Shown piece after piece: positions 48,301-61,765 of a stretch of DNA of 64,000 nt (position 1 is the first letter of the stretch; every line of letters starts with the position of its first letter). The DNA is from Meandrina meandrites (Eukaryota; Cnidaria; Anthozoa; Scleractinia; Meandrinidae), in the NCBI GenBank assembly GCA_963693305.1, contig OY855904.1, positions 51,785,261 to 51,849,260 on the forward strand, read 5' to 3'. The translations under genes were made by a program, and so were the position numbers. The notes below the pieces were generated by a model. That model made no database searches. It had not been told where the DNA came from and worked only from the letters and a program-made list of their open reading frames with translations.

Positions 48301-51300
48301 AGAATTGAATCTGGGGCTTGTTTGTCCATGAAAAGAAACAGGATGTAGCATCTGCCAATACTTAACAATTATCTATCAAAGTGGGGTAAATATTCTCCGC
48401 TATTCACAGAAAGCAAGTTTAATAACTACCAATACAATTTGTACCAAACCAGTCAGTGAATAGCCAGCTTGCCAGATTTCTGTTTCCAAATAGAATGTTT
48501 TAAAAGAGTTGGTAAAGGTCATGTGCGATTTTTAAACTGGGTAAATACTGCACTATATCCCAAGCCTAGTAGCCAATCAGAACGTGCCAAAAAATACATT
48601 AGGGCTAAAACTGACAGGCTGTATGAGTGACAGGTGGCAGGTCAACCTGCCACCAAAAAAGAGCTGTAATCCAACTTCCCAATTGCCAAGGACCTATATT
48701 AACTCTGGGTTATTATTAAATATTAATTGAAGGCAGTATTGTTGTGTAGCTTATATGTATCTTTGTAGGTTACGGATAATAACAAGTTATTGCATAACCT
48801 ACGGCCAAAAGTCAAGGAAAAAAATCATTTGTGTCATCATTTAATCTTGCTTATAACAGAACTTCCATTTTAATAATCGAGTTATCCAGCTTTGAGTGAA
48901 TTTCCCCCGATCTCAATTTCTTATGACAAATACTATATTTCATTTCGCCCAGGTGATAAGCCCGGTATGCAAATTTGTATCATAGGTTAATTAAAACTAC
49001 ACATTCTATGACCCACTAATTCAATAAAGCCGATATTCGCGCGTCAAACTCCCAAATCACCGTTTTATCAAGACCAGTATCATAACTTCTACACACCCTT
49101 ATAATCCTACAGTCGCAATTTGCAATTTATTCCGAGTTCTGGATTTATTTTCTTGGCCGAGAACGGCAACGATCGCGCTTGGGAGCGGCCTCCGAAACGC
49201 GGAAAATTAAAAATGATCCTTGTCAAAATGTCACAAAGAAACAAAATAGTCGTGTCAAATACGCCGGCAAAATATGCACCGCTACTCATAACTCAGTTTC
49301 TATTAAAGAGCGATTTAGAAAGAGAGATTAGCGTCGAACGACAAAGACACTAAAAATATAAGCTTTATTGGAACTCGGAGCGCCATTGAACGAAGGAATT
49401 CACTTCAATACAACACGGGAATGAATAAATCGATTAAAGCCGCGAAAGCTGAATTTGTTTGGAACAATAATTATTAATATTCGCTTGAGATGTGTCACTT
49501 TTTTTACGAAGCAAAGTTGATTAATGACGGTCCTCAAGATGTAAAACCAGAAATGCTTGCGGCTTAGTATTTCTGCTCGAGAAAATCAAACACTTGAAGG
49601 GTTTAGGAAGAAATCTGCAGCACTTACTTGCTTGAATTGCTCCTCAAAGGTCCATTCGTGAGTAGGAATTCTGTCTATCCCGCTGACACTGTTGTTGATG
49701 TAAGTTTCCACTGGGGAAGGGGGCTGTTGATTCTGCACGCGAGCTCCTTGTTGATACGCTGCGGCCTCGCGTCCACTAGAGACGCTATCAGAGTCCGTAT
49801 CGTAATGTTCTCTCGTCTTGAACCTCTCCTCTTCAAAGCTTTCCTCCTCCGGTTCCTCTACTTCCATTGACCGTTGAATATCATCAAGTTCCGCCATCCG
49901 GCTCTCCACGGAACCGCTCGACAGCGACGAGCGATGCTGCTTGAAAGTGTGCGGCGGCGATGATGGTTCCCGCTTGGTCTCACGGTCCGTCCGCAGTACA
50001 TCTCGATCGGCGGCTGACTGCAAGAGCATTTTACAACTTTACAAACACAGGAAGAGACGAATGAAAGAAACGCGACCTCGGGCTACGAGATCATAAACAC
50101 TTTCCATTTTAATTAATCAATAGATTAGCTATCAAATGAAAATGCAAATCAGCCGACGACAAAACACGGACTTACAACGCTACGCTGGTGCTGTTGTGGC
50201 TGAGATGACCCCTTTTCCATTGCTCCACCGTTCCGCTCTACAGAAATTGAATTTTAATAATCACGGGGGTTTCATAAAAAGCCTATTTCCTGGAAGTGAT
50301 ACGTATTGGACGACGAAATTTGCGAAGACATAACTCGACCAGTTGGAGTTCAAACATCGAATGACACATCTTTGATGGGGCATTCCATTGAAATCAACAA
50401 TTACGACATGCGCACTGCCCGCCAAAGAGATTCGATTTCTTATTGTAATTAATTATCGCCAATTAAGTAAGACCACGTGACCTCGGTTCGACGCGCCAGT
50501 AGAATTAATCATCGCATTTATTAATGTTTTTCTGGAGATTACAATTAATTCTTTCCCAAACTAATAAAGGAACGTCTTTCAATCGACCATCCCCGAGCGT
50601 TTTTATTTGTTATGCATTCAAAAATTGTCAACAAAAGAAATTGAAAAGGTTTGTCTCGCCTGGATCTCGGTTTATTTTGTCCTGAAATCATGAAATTGTT
50701 GTTGTTCTTTCCGCATTATTAATCTTCAGCTTCTCGGCCTTTATAAAAGAAACAGAAGAAATTAATCTCATCTGTTTTCATATTTTCAGTAGCTCTGATG
50801 TTTAAAAACCCGAGTTCATCTCTTCAACTTCTGAAAGATCGTTTTTCAATGAAAATACATTTTATTTCCTCTTTCTTAACAAGCTCTAAGGCTCGATTAA
50901 TTCAAAAAGCGTAACTGTGTGATATTTTTTTTTCTATCGTCAAACAAGAATAGAATTATTGAACGCAGCTGCGAATTTTAAATGCAAGAGCTTGGCGATA
51001 ATTAATCAAGTAATATCTCTCTTTCCTTATCTGCGACTGTTTTCGCGCGCTAATAATAATGAAAGCTTCCACCCGTGAGATAAGAAAACTTCTTTCCTAT
51101 TAATACTTGTTACGCCAGAATGCTCCAATTAGAATATAAAGCTAGGCCCTGTATCTATTTTGGTGAAACGATCTTTTATTTGTCTTGTTTTTTCCTGTCA
51201 GATAAACAGCGACAAAAATGTTAATCTCTCGGCTATGAAGATTAGTCAAGCTCTTTTCAATGCTCGAATCTATATAGCCCTTTATATTAGTCAATACGCT

Positions 51301-52263
51301 AACAAAAGGATCGAATTCGAAAAGGATTTGACATTTTCAGCGTTACATTGCGATCGGCGAATTTATTGTTACCAGGGAAATGTACATATTAAATGGTGAA
51401 AATAAAAAAGTATGATTTTCTTTTGTAAACATCGGAAGCACTTATGTTTGTCAGCCTAAAACTGATATTAAAAAAGCCACAGGGAAAGGAAATGCCAAAT
51501 ATTAGGGTGTATTTTACCTCAAGTTGTGTCCAATCAGATTAATAACTTTGCTTGGCATGCTCCGCGGCGTAAAATTCATATAAGATACATTTCAATTTAC
51601 GCCGTCAAAACAATTTAGTTTGATGAGCTTCTTAGCTGACGCATCTTGGATAAGCAAACTTAATAGCGATAGCCAACATTTTCTTAATGATCACAGCTTT
51701 TTATTAATCACAGGCAGTTTGCCTTAATTCTTCTCATTTTCTTTTTAAAATATCGGGTGCAGGTTCAGCAATCGGCCTTAAAAAAAAGCCTTGGACGGCA
51801 GAGCAACTTTCTGCTATGATCTCAGTGGAGGCCATTTAATATGATAACAGTTGGACCTGCTTACACCAGTAAAAAACTTTCAAAAATAAAGTTACACGCA
51901 GGAGCCACAAACGCAATCGGTGGGAACTCTTCCGCAATCCACGACCCCGCTTGCTCTGACCGGGCCGTATTCGAGTCGCACATGACAAAGAGCGACTTTG
52001 AGGTATAAAATGGCACAATTTGACATCTCTAATCGCTATACAATACCAACACCGTGTGTGCATTCAATAGTGTTTACATAAGCGCAGTGAAATAAAATTG
52101 CGGCTCTCTCCCTCGGTAAACTCACCGTTGAATCCGGGCCTTTGCGTATAAGGTTCGTGTGTTGAATTCGTCCGCGATAGGCTGAAAAAATTCCAATGTA
52201 GCTGTCAGCCGCTGAATATTTCGGGCAACCGAAGTCATCTTTCGAGCCGAACATCTCGGTCAT
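39372..52263 (-). CDS. ARID3: ARID3 / dead ringer-type transcription factor
   Basis: Joined minus-strand exons: 52126-52263, 49628-50017, 42545-42617, 41504-41598, 41323-41411, 40795-41056, 40381-40633, 39372-39580. The frame is open for 503 codons ending in TAA (502 aa). ARID3 proteins are nuclear factors that bind AT-rich DNA. Residues 1-176 are Ser/Glu-rich with an acidic run (VEEPEEESFEEER), ending in the extended-ARID lead-in EWTFEEQFKQ. The ARID (about 177-293) includes KEFLDDLFTFMQKRGTPVNR, IMAKQTLDLFKLFKLVVEKG, GLVEVINKKIWREIIKGL, SAAFTLRTQYMKYLYPYEC and ELQAAIDGNRRDSRR. A Ser/Pro-rich linker follows. The C-terminus carries the REKLES-type segment LLVSVELNGVVYQGVLFA (about 471-488), used for self-association in vertebrate ARID3. 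Invertebrates usually have a single ARID3-class gene, so no paralogue letter is given. The first coding exon choice is the least certain part. Confidence 0.92.
42210..42344. mobile_element. MITE-like repeat, copy 2
   Basis: The ends GCAGCTCTCGTAAG and CTTACGAGAGCTGC are inverted. The interior GTAGCAGCTGCTATTG and GGGGCTAGGGGCATTG repeats the order seen at 17935-18075. No target duplication was identified. It lies in the ARID3 intron between the VPIMAKQ and LYELG exons. Confidence 0.7.
42618..49627. other. Large ARID3 intron before the ARID
   Basis: A 7-kb AT-rich intron between FEEQFKQ and LYELG. Apart from the candidate 42-nt exon at 45094-45135 and a short hairpin GGTGGCAGGTCAACCTGCCACC (split at 48634-48655), I see little structure. 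Open frames are short and without family resemblance. Very few transposon ends are visible compared with the left half of the window. Confidence 0.6.
45094..45135 (-). other. Candidate 42-nt cassette exon of ARID3
   Basis: On the minus strand a pyrimidine-rich acceptor (CTTTTATTTTAG) is followed by 42 nt ending at a GTAATA donor. The piece is exactly 14 codons in phase 0 and reads RFKSLSRYMTTYEK, fitting between FEEQFKQ and LYELG without breaking the frame. It is not part of the human ARID3A sequence as I recall it. It could be an optional microexon or a chance match. Confidence 0.35.
50100..51010. promoter_or_regulatory. Cluster of AATTAA/GATTAA motifs in ARID3 intron 1
   Basis: Motifs of the form (A/G)ATTAA occur at roughly 50110, 50449, 50461, 50503, 50543, 50760, 50895 and 51000, many inside TAATTAATC or ATTAATCA contexts. 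Dead ringer/ARID3 proteins are reported to prefer PuATTAA, and homeodomains bind TAATTA, so a regulatory role is conceivable. The region is AT-rich, which raises chance matches. Confidence 0.3.
50176..50220 (-). other. Candidate alternative first coding exon of ARID3
   Basis: On the minus strand ATG opens 15 codons (MEKGSSQPQQHQRSV) ending at a good donor (GTAAGTCC) in phase 0. This is the same phase as the distal first exon (52126-52263), so either could splice to the exon beginning SAADRDV at 50017. A second promoter producing a shorter N-terminus is plausible. Confidence 0.45.
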
Positions 52264-55200
52264 AATTTGATGACTAAAAAAGAAAGATCAAAATTAATTT
52301 GTCAAGCGGTACATGCGCGCGGCTTTATATATATAAATTTTTTTATATCAATTCTCGCCGCAAATTAAAAACAGGCCAGGTGTGGCATTATTTACAAAAG
52401 GACTGAGAATATATATTGAAATCAAATCGGGTCATTACCTGTTACGCTAGTTTGGCTTCGAAAAACCCTGGTCAGGGAAATCGTTCATGTGGTATTGTGC
52501 TAAACAGTGTGCCAATGACGAAACGCCATGTGCACAAAGCATGGTCTTTGAAAGGTGTTAAATACGTTGATTGTAGCCTGTGGCTTTCAGGATAAAATGT
52601 CCTATCTTGTTAGTATTGTAATTTATAAAATAATGAATTTATTTTATTCGCGGAGTAGATGGTTTCATAACCAAATATGTCCCCCGTATTGATAGTAAAC
52701 ATGCGAGTGAACGAAAGAGGGAAAATATTATTAATAATCACAGTGAAGGAATATGCTCATGAAAGAAAATTAATTAAGGACGGAACTTGCTCCAGGTACA
52801 AAAAGGTACGATTTTTTTTAAGCGTAGATAATGCGATTTACCTAGAAAAAAATAACAACGTGACGTCATTTCAGCGGCGCGAAAATTAATATAGCTTATA
52901 TTCCTTTAGGATTCTCGCCATTTGCTAATGAATTTGTAATAAGTCAACCTGTTTGAAAGAGTTATATAATTCGACAAATGAGAACATGCGGGTAAACGTA
53001 CTGATAAATGGCGAAATTAAACTTGCGTTTTTTGGCTTGTACTTCTCGCTAATGTTTTCAACCCATGTACGCGTTGTTAGTCTTCGTTTCCCCGCTTCTC
53101 CTATAAAATACTTTACAATAAATTATTACATATCAACAGTTTTAGAGGCGATGAATTTGTAGATCGATGTATTATCGATGTTAGCCATCTCTTCATTTAG
53201 AAACGCAACTGGAGTTCAATTTGGAACACCGCCACAGTTAATCCGATCGATGGTACTCGCAAAACAAAAGATTAAAGCCCAGCATTTTAATTCGCTTGGT
53301 GAGCTTGATAAAGCCGGTTAGAGGACACTGCCGACCTGCACGACTTCCACCTGAGGCTAGAAGGCGTGCTTCTATTACCAACAGAAAGGAGGTCATGGCT
53401 ACTGGGTCAAGTTATTAATAAAAACATCAGCTCTTAACTTACCACTTTAGTAAGAAACAGATCAAACGTCTGCGCCAAACAAGAGTGCGTCCTACAGTTG
53501 AATTAATGCCAGTTTACTCTTTTTGTCATTGAGTAAAGTTATTAATTAATTCGCCACTGTGTAGCAGCCATGAATAACCTATACAATTAAGCCTTATCGA
53601 CAGATGCTGTTGCTAATGCCGTTAAAGAACGCGTCCGTATTTAACACTGGCTATTAGCGTTTGCTCGTTACCTTGATTCAATCAAAGAGCGCTAGATCGG
53701 TCGTTTACCACATCAATCCAAACCAAGGCAAATGACAAACTGGTGACTTGAAGGTTTCCCGCTAGCTAGTGCGCGCGCTTAGAGCAGAGCAGAGCGATTG
53801 CAAAGTGTGGCAATGGCCAGTGGTCCTCTTGTGGCACGTGGGCGTCAGAGAATAGCCAAAATAATGTCTCTGGACAGGTAACCGCCGAGGCCCTGTATCA
53901 ATCGCATTTTTTTCAAAACGGCACCAGCCGTAATAGATATATACACCTGTAATTTCCATTAGATAACTTTCATTATTAATCAAGATGTAAAAAGAAGCTT
54001 GTTCTAATCTTAACCAAAACGAGCTCTTTTCATCTCAATTTGTCCGAATTTGACTGTTGTCGTAGATTCCCTTCCAGACCTACACTCATAGTATTTTGCC
54101 ATAAGTGTCCATAGATCAACTTTATCATTTTTCATCGTGCGGTGAACGACATGGTTTTTCGGTTGCATGCTTTACGAAGCACTGAAAAACCCATTCAACT
54201 TAATTTTAATATGAAAACTTCGTTTCGTCTGTTTTGGCAACAACAGGTTGTTAACAGGACAAAGGGTCAGATCCACCTGAAAATATGTTTTGAAAATAAG
54301 GGATTAAGCCGAAAGAAACGTGAACGAGGAATCTAAAAGAATCTTTAAAAAAAAATGCTGATATTTTTATTTTACTTTAGTTCAACTGGTCAACCGTGAA
54401 AGAGTTGGTTATTACAAAATGTATTGAGGTTATTAAGAATCAATAATTGTGCGCCAATTTCCCTTCTTCATGCACCTGTTTATTTTTCGTGTTTTTGAGG
54501 CCAGTTTCGTGCATTTTAACAGATTTGTGAACTATGCATCTGTGCTGCGTTTGTACAGAGGTACTGTCTTGGTAGAAAACTTCAGAGATCTAAAGATCTA
54601 AGTAAAGTTTCTCCACGCGCTTTTTACGGGTGGCTTAAACATAGCCTTGCGTGAGAGAGTCTCATATTTTCAGATTTCCTTTCTGAATACCTGAAGGAAA
54701 TAGGAGATGCCTATACGCAGGTTAGCTTAAGCGTAATTTACCAAAATTTTACGAATTTTTGAGCATCAACTAGATATTTATACACTGCATTCTACAGAAT
54801 AACTTAAAACAGCTAATGGAAGAACCAGGAATGACCGAACTTGCATAGCTTGGTAAGATGTGTACCGGAATGTTCTACTGGTTCAATGAATTGAATTCCG
54901 CGTTGGCAGTAATGACTTACTCTCACAGGTTTGCGACTCTCCAAAAAGCAGGGACATGGGAGCTCTGCATGACCAGAATGAAAAAAGGCACCCTTAGCTT
55001 GGACACCCAGGAGCACTTAGTCCGGGCGACTAAGTAAACCCGGAAAAATTTGGAGCGACGAAAACTTTCAGTGGTTCGATTTACCCTTCTTGAAAACTTT
55101 CGTCGTTCCGATTTTTGTCAGTTGTACTTCGCTGCGCTCCGACTAACTACACCTGGTTGCCCACGGCTGTGAAAAAAGGCGAAACCGGCCAAAAATTATG

Positions 55201-55280
55201 TGTTGCTTGTCTAATTAGTATTCGCTGGCACGTTACCTGAAACTGTTATCAAAGTTTACATCTAAATTGAAGCAGATATA

Positions 55281-55451
55281 CAATCAACTCTCTCAAAAAC
55301 GTACACCATCGGGACCGGCTCCAGCTGTCCGTCTTAGAGAGGTGTCCGTCTTATAGGGAGTCTAGCTACAGTAAAATGACTGAAAAAAAACGGCACGGAC
55401 GGGAACAACACCAGGTGTCCGTCTTATAGAGGTACCTGAGAGAGTTGACTG
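55281..55451. mobile_element. pogo/Tigger-like MITE
   Basis: The ends CAATCAACTCTCTCA and TGAGAGAGTTGACTG are inverted, and TA precedes the left end. GTGTCCGTCTTATAG units occur twice inside. The ends are nearly the same as those of the element at 18380. Confidence 0.72.
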
Positions 55452-56729
55452 TGATTAATACATAATGGACGTCGGTGCATGAGTACCAAAATGTTCTCCA
55501 CTTATTTCGAGCCTTGAGGTTGACTGGGTTGAATTTCCTACAAAGATAGACGAAATTTGTTGACGGCTTTAGAAAAAAATCGAGAGAAAGAGAGAATGCC
55601 CGGTGAATTACATTTACAAGAGAAACGCCTTAAGCTGCGAAAATCGCCTTTTTGCCCAAATTGGCCCAAAGAGGTACCACCTCAGTTACGTGCCAGTGGG
55701 TGACCTGTTTGGCATTTTCAAGGATTTTACTACTCATTCATTTTCACAGGTACAAAGTCCGAAGAAAAAAATTTTGTGACTTTTAAATACGGCGGACAAT
55801 AACGCGCAAATTTGTTCCTGACAGAGTACCTTGTTTAAAAAGGTCAATCAGTTCCAGGCGTCATAAAAAAAGTGTAACTAAATGAGCTAGGGACAGCTAG
55901 TCTTCTGCAGGGCCATGCACGCAGCGCTTTATAGCCAAGGCATATAACCATATAGCTGTGAGTATTGTATATGTTGTACGTTTTCTTTCTAAAACTGAAG
56001 GGATCTGTACCATGCCAGTGTCTTGGATCGTCAGAATTTAAAATAGTGTTGCACTATGCATTTCAGACTTTTTCGGTGATTACTTTAGAATGCAACTTTA
56101 TCATAGCAAAACCGTACACGTGGGTACTTGAATAATATTGGGCTTTTTATATCATTTATTTTTAGCTGGTTTGAGCCTCCGCCGCAAAGAAAATGCACTG
56201 AAATGGCTTTCCACAGCATGGCACCTAGCCTTCTCCGGGAGTTAGATACCTCAGGAATTACACTTATCTTTAAAAGAACATGTATTATTTCGACTCCTTG
56301 TGGCTGTCGAACAGGTGAGATAATGATGATGATGATGATGATTGTGTACTAACAGTATTCTCGCGTTGGAAGTATCCTTCCAACCAAGGCAGAGAAACTA
56401 ACACTAGATTAAACAAATTTACAAATTAGTTTTAGAATAACAGGACAAATAATAATGGCAGTGGAATACAATATCGGGTTAGCGGGACAGGATTTTTTTT
56501 TTCTTGACGTTGTGTACACAGCATGTTCACCGGCTTAAAATGCCAAGAGCAGTACGTGGGCGAAACTGCCATTTGTTTTAAAATTAATTCGAGCAAATCA
56601 ACATCGCTCAGATTTTACCACAGGCCACAAAAACAAACCAACAGTTTGATATCTTAGAATATTTTTGGATAGAACACTTGACTGTTTTAAAACACGTAAG
56701 AAGCCAGCAATTTGAGATAGAGCGGTTTT

Positions 56730-57070
56730 CACTTGAGTGTCGAAAGTAATTCGCGTTTGCTTTGGTTTAGTATTACTGCGCTTATTGATTGGCTTAAAAA
56801 ACTCGCGCCTCTTTCTCGACCAATCAGAAGTAATACCAAAACCAATCGTGACTTCAGTGCTCGCGCACGTTTTCCCGCGCTTCGTGCCGGCTACATTTAT
56901 TTGCTTCGAGTTTTGGTTGGTTCACTGGATTGTCTTTGCCCATTGTGATTGGCCAGAGTGTTACAAAGTTTGTATGCCGTTAACAAACAAGTTGACCAGT
57001 GTATAATTGGTGTAAGCTCCAGTCCTGAAGAAGGCCGCCATGGCCGAAACGTTGAGCTGATTGAAAGCTA
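56730..57070. repeat. Dispersed repeat with CCTGAAGAAGG...CCGAAACGTTG end
   Basis: The segment holds several CCAATC/GATTGG words and CTTTGCCCATTGTGATTGGC, similar to 35120-35160 and in part to 39130-39240. It ends with a short palindromic motif, GAAGAAGGCCGCCATGGCCG then AAACGTTGAG. Such ends are, from memory, common on retroelement-derived repeats. The class is not determined. Confidence 0.45.
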
Positions 57071-60000
57071 AAACAAGCCACGTTGGAGTCCCTATTCAGG
57101 GTACTAGGGCGGGGGTACCCAGGGTAGTTTTGTCCCCACACCCCCTCCTCCCCCGCTCGCCAAATTCAAACACGTGTTCTCATCATTTGGCCTGAAACTC
57201 ATGAAAGGTTTCGATATGACGGCCGCCATCAAATTTAAACATGCTCAGAATTTTCTTGAGATTAGAGCCGTCTTGTTTTCACTCGTTGGCCGACTCACGC
57301 TCCATGAGAGTTGAGGAAAACTCTCATCCAACTCTTACCTTTCAACTCAGAGCCATACTATCCCCGGATACAATAAATAATAACTGAAACTGCGTGTGCG
57401 GTCTTAGGTAATTGCCAGAGACGTTATTCTTACTGAATATTAAAAGTAGATTCAAACTTCTTCGATACGGTCACCAAGGACTGGCGATGTCCGTATTACA
57501 GAGCTAAAAATTTTATGAATATTTGGTTCGTTTGGAAACAAGTGAGCTGTCCTTCACATGGAGGTAATTAAGAACAGGTTTGACTGGCTTTGTTACCGCA
57601 AGTAAAAAGGACATAAAAGCTTGAAGTCGCCGATCGCCGGCCTATCGAAGAACATTTATTTAAAGGAAACTGATTAAAGGTTAAGCGGTCCCATCTCAAC
57701 TAGTATTAATAAAAGAGTTTCAGCGTAGATGAGCGTCCCCGCAACTGTTTTTTTGTCACCTGGCATAAAGGGAATTGTTTCCCGGTTGTCTTCAAGCATC
57801 AAGCGACGTAACTTGCTGACTCCAAGGAAACCACGACAACCGACAAAAAGAAGGCTGAAGGGTTATTTTTACCATCAAGCCATTAAAGTGTATATGACAT
57901 GAAAAATATTTTCCGCTTATTTGAAAGGCCTTTTGAAATAAAGAAGAATGTTGTTTTTCTTTTTGAAATATCTTTTTTCGTTCCAGAGATATTGTCATTT
58001 TTGTATTATGCAAATTAGATAAGTGATGACGTCATAAGATTTGCAACTAAAAATTATAAAATACTGAATAAAAAATATCTCTGGAAATATTGAAGCAGTG
58101 TTCTTGAAACTTGGCACCACAAATGTGCATCACAAAAGGAACAAAATGACATCCTAAGTATTGTTGCCATAGCAACTCTTTCAACTCTCTCTGTCAAAAA
58201 AACAAATATCCCCATTTGTAACCTCTAAAGTGAGACAAAGGGTCCTGCTTGGAACAGACATAGTTCCCATGTTGTCTTAATTCCCATCATCGGATTGGCT
58301 ACGCTAGATGGTTCTTGGTTTAAGACAAAAACTAGGAATTTCAGTTTTTATTGAGACAACACCAGCGGCAAAACTGTTGCCATGGCAACAGTCCTAAGGG
58401 TGTCATTTTGTTCCTTTTGTTTTGTGTTCCTTGTAGCGCCGGCAAGAGGTTGCAGCTGATTATTGGTTGAGTGTATGCTAAATATTTTCACATTAAACTG
58501 GCAAATTGGTGTCACTGTATGTTTTAATACTTGGCGTTGAACATTTTCTGTTAAATTAAGCCCCGCTAAATACGAAGCAAAGTGCACTGCACTGGTGCCC
58601 TTCGCTCCTATCAGTAGTAAACAATATTAAATTGGATGGGATAAATTACTTAAGAACCCAAAATACTCACAAAAACGTCGTCTCCTGAATAATTTCGGGA
58701 GTCATTTGAATACGCGCGTTGTTTATTGGACCGTAATTTATACTGCTTAGTTTAGACATCAATGTCAATGAACGTTTTCCGTTCAGCTGTTTATTTTCCC
58801 TGGAATGCTGAACTTGCTGCTGTTTATAAACGAAAAGAAGTGTTGAAGACGTTGCTTAAGATCCGCAAGCCTGTTAGAAAGACACTTTCGTAAAACCATA
58901 AAGAACGCATAACATAACATAAAGGGCGCACCTGTCTTCGTGTCTAATTTTTAAAATTGTCCACATTAGCATTTTTTTTTTCTTCAGCACTACAAGTCAT
59001 CATGTCGACAGCTCAAAAGAAAAAAAATTCTGCTGGTTTTCTCTGATTTCTTTACTAGATATAATATCGTCCCTTTTGCACAATTTCCACAGATCACAGA
59101 ACTAACCGAAATAAACGTTGCATTTGGTCGATTGACACACAGATCGAGTCTTTTGTTTGGCTGGGGTGATTAAGCTAAGGCTTCTGTGTAAAGGTTTCAT
59201 ATTTCCGCATTTATACCAAGGGTAATTTATTTTGCGAAAGTATAAACTCTAATGTTTGTATTAAAAATACGATTAAAGAGACGTAGAATTATAAACTTGT
59301 GTTGCTTTGCACGGGACGCAAAAAGGGGATGATGCGTGGGACATTCGTAACACCTTTGTATGTCACCCATGGTGACGGATTCAGGTATTTTTTTTTTTTT
59401 TAATCCCGTTTTCTCTAAAAAAAAACGTCTTTAAAAAAAACTGGATGTTTGTAGAGGTTTAACAATTCAAACATATGCTGAAACCTTAAAATTTGTCTTA
59501 AACTTGGTCAAATTATTTAGCCTTATACATATCGTATGTTAATGACGTTATATCTTCCATTTACAGTTGTTACGCCGATTAAAGTGTTATGTATCATGTT
59601 AAAACAAGTGCTATATGGATTGCAAAACTGAACTTCCGTAACCACGTGAATAACACATTATTAAAAAAAAAACGATGAGATAAAAAAAGTAACGATACAC
59701 CATTACCAAAACTCGCAACCACCTATAAATTTTATTTTTCTCAATATTGTTACCATTAATAATTTACTTTTAATCCTCCCTAATACCTTGTATCGATATG
59801 GGTTACAAATTTTACCGTGCAGCGCACGTCATCACCGAGGGTTTTAATTTCTTTCTTTTCTTACGGTATTTGATCACTTCTTGGTGAGTCAAATTTGATA
59901 AGTTCGTAGCTCAGGAGTTCTTGACGATTCTAAACTTGAACAGATTAATTAAAATAGTCATAAATTTAAGGTTTAACCAGCTACTATCTAAACATATTTT

Positions 60001-61185
60001 TAACCGACTTTAATATCTGCCGTTGTTAGTCATCTTCAGTATATTGTTGCGTTCCAGCAACCGCTAAAACGTAAACCTGTATGAATTGTTGTCGACATAC
60101 TAAACACAATGTGATTGAACTAATAACAACACAAAACACTCACCCTTAAAGTACGGTTTACAACCAGGAGTGGCTATACGGCTCGAGGAAGCTGAAAAAA
60201 TTATCAAGTGTATTGTATCAATCCGCTATAAATTTATTCTCATGCGTTTGAATAACTTATCAATCATGCACACCTTCGTAAAATAAAATATTAATTAACC
60301 TTCCCTAGAGGAACACTAAGCACAATTGAATAATTGAATTAGACTCGTGCTTAAATCCTGACGTGTTTTGCCTGCTGTAATGACGGGCTGTTTATACGAG
60401 AAAAACTGTTGTACACGATTAATAATCAGGCGTTACAAGTTACACAGCTGGAAAAGGGTGATTGTTTTGAATCGTGGTTGACTGAAAATACGGGAATTCG
60501 AACGTGGAGTTGACAACAGCAATAAAAATAACGAACAGAACGAAAGAAAAAGAAGTCAGTTTGTTTACCCAGTTTGTTGACTTCTTAAAATTAAAGCAGT
60601 TTTCTCTTAGAGACAAGCTTTCAATACTTGTCAAGATTATTGCTACCGGTTGATTTTAGTCAAGTCAATAAATACAACTTGTAATTTATTCAAGGTAAGT
60701 GAATCTTCGTCAGTAATTCGAGAAAAATTAAGAAAAAAATTAATTTGGTCGCTTCAACGATCTTAGAACCTCAACTCAGAACAATAAATGAAGCGTTTTC
60801 TCAACAGGAAGACATCGTACACGTATTGTGGACGGCGACGCCATGGATACCTATTTTAGTTACTTCCTTTTTAAAAGACCTCACAGTGTGCTCATCACTG
60901 AGGACAGCGGGATATTCCTTATTTTGAAATGATATTTGGTGCGATCAAGGGCTCCTGGTGGGATTCTTAGCCAACTCTTTGTGCGCCCGCGCGCGTTCGC
61001 GCCAAGTTCCTCCTGCTGCATGTGTGGTATTGGAACGTTGGTTTCAGTGTTAACTCATCCTGGTTTTGGTGCTTTAAGGGTATCCACTAAGAGAAATTCT
61101 ACTCAAACTAGGAACTGTTTCCTGTGCCCCATGGAAATAGTTATTGTTTGCAAGTGATATTATGTAAATTAGTTAAAATGCGATT

Positions 61186-61765
61186 TTATTATCCAACTGC
61201 GCTTCGTGGAGTACAAATAACGAGGGGAAACGAGTACAAATATCTTACGATATTCCGTGTAACGAGTCTCGTGTAGTTCTCCTGTTCCTCACCACGCAAA
61301 AGATTCAAACATAGTGCAATATTCTGCCCTGGGTATTGTTTTTCTTGACATGTAGATAAGGTTAATGGGGAATCGCTCTGGTCTGGGACAAGCCCAAGTC
61401 AGGCTTAGTAGATCGCCAGGTAGATGGCGGGAGACTTCAAGCCGATGGGCGGGCGAAGAGCCAACTGCTGGATGTCGCGGACTAGGGTGGAGTGCACAAA
61501 GGATAGCATGTGTTCTTCTTTGAAACAACTATTTGCAGGGCATTTATTACCAATTCAAATTGACTTTGAATACTCAAAAATATGTCAAAATTCAGAAGTT
61601 AGAATTCTGGGAAAAAAGGAAACGTTAGATAATAAATCTCTTATTAGACAGCTTGAGTCGCTGAACATTTTTACTTTTCATTTATACTTTGACTCGACTA
61701 CTGCACTACTCATAAAAACATACAGCGATGCTACACATTAAAATGTCTAATAAGATACGTTTATT
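61186..61765. repeat. Repeat copy, long form (short form in RPS17 intron 2)
   Basis: The left end TTATCCAACTGCGCTTCGTG then GAGTACAAATAACG and the right end GCGATGCTACACATTAAAAT then GTCTAATAAGATA match the two halves of 29427-29520. The 480-bp middle, absent from the short copy, includes a GC-rich patch (61370-61510). Confidence 0.6.

Noticed and set aside
61405..61512. GC-rich minus-strand open stretch (FVHSTLVRDIQQLALRPP)
   Set aside because: It is coding-like for about 35 codons only, lies inside a repeat copy, and no family or splice partner was recognised.
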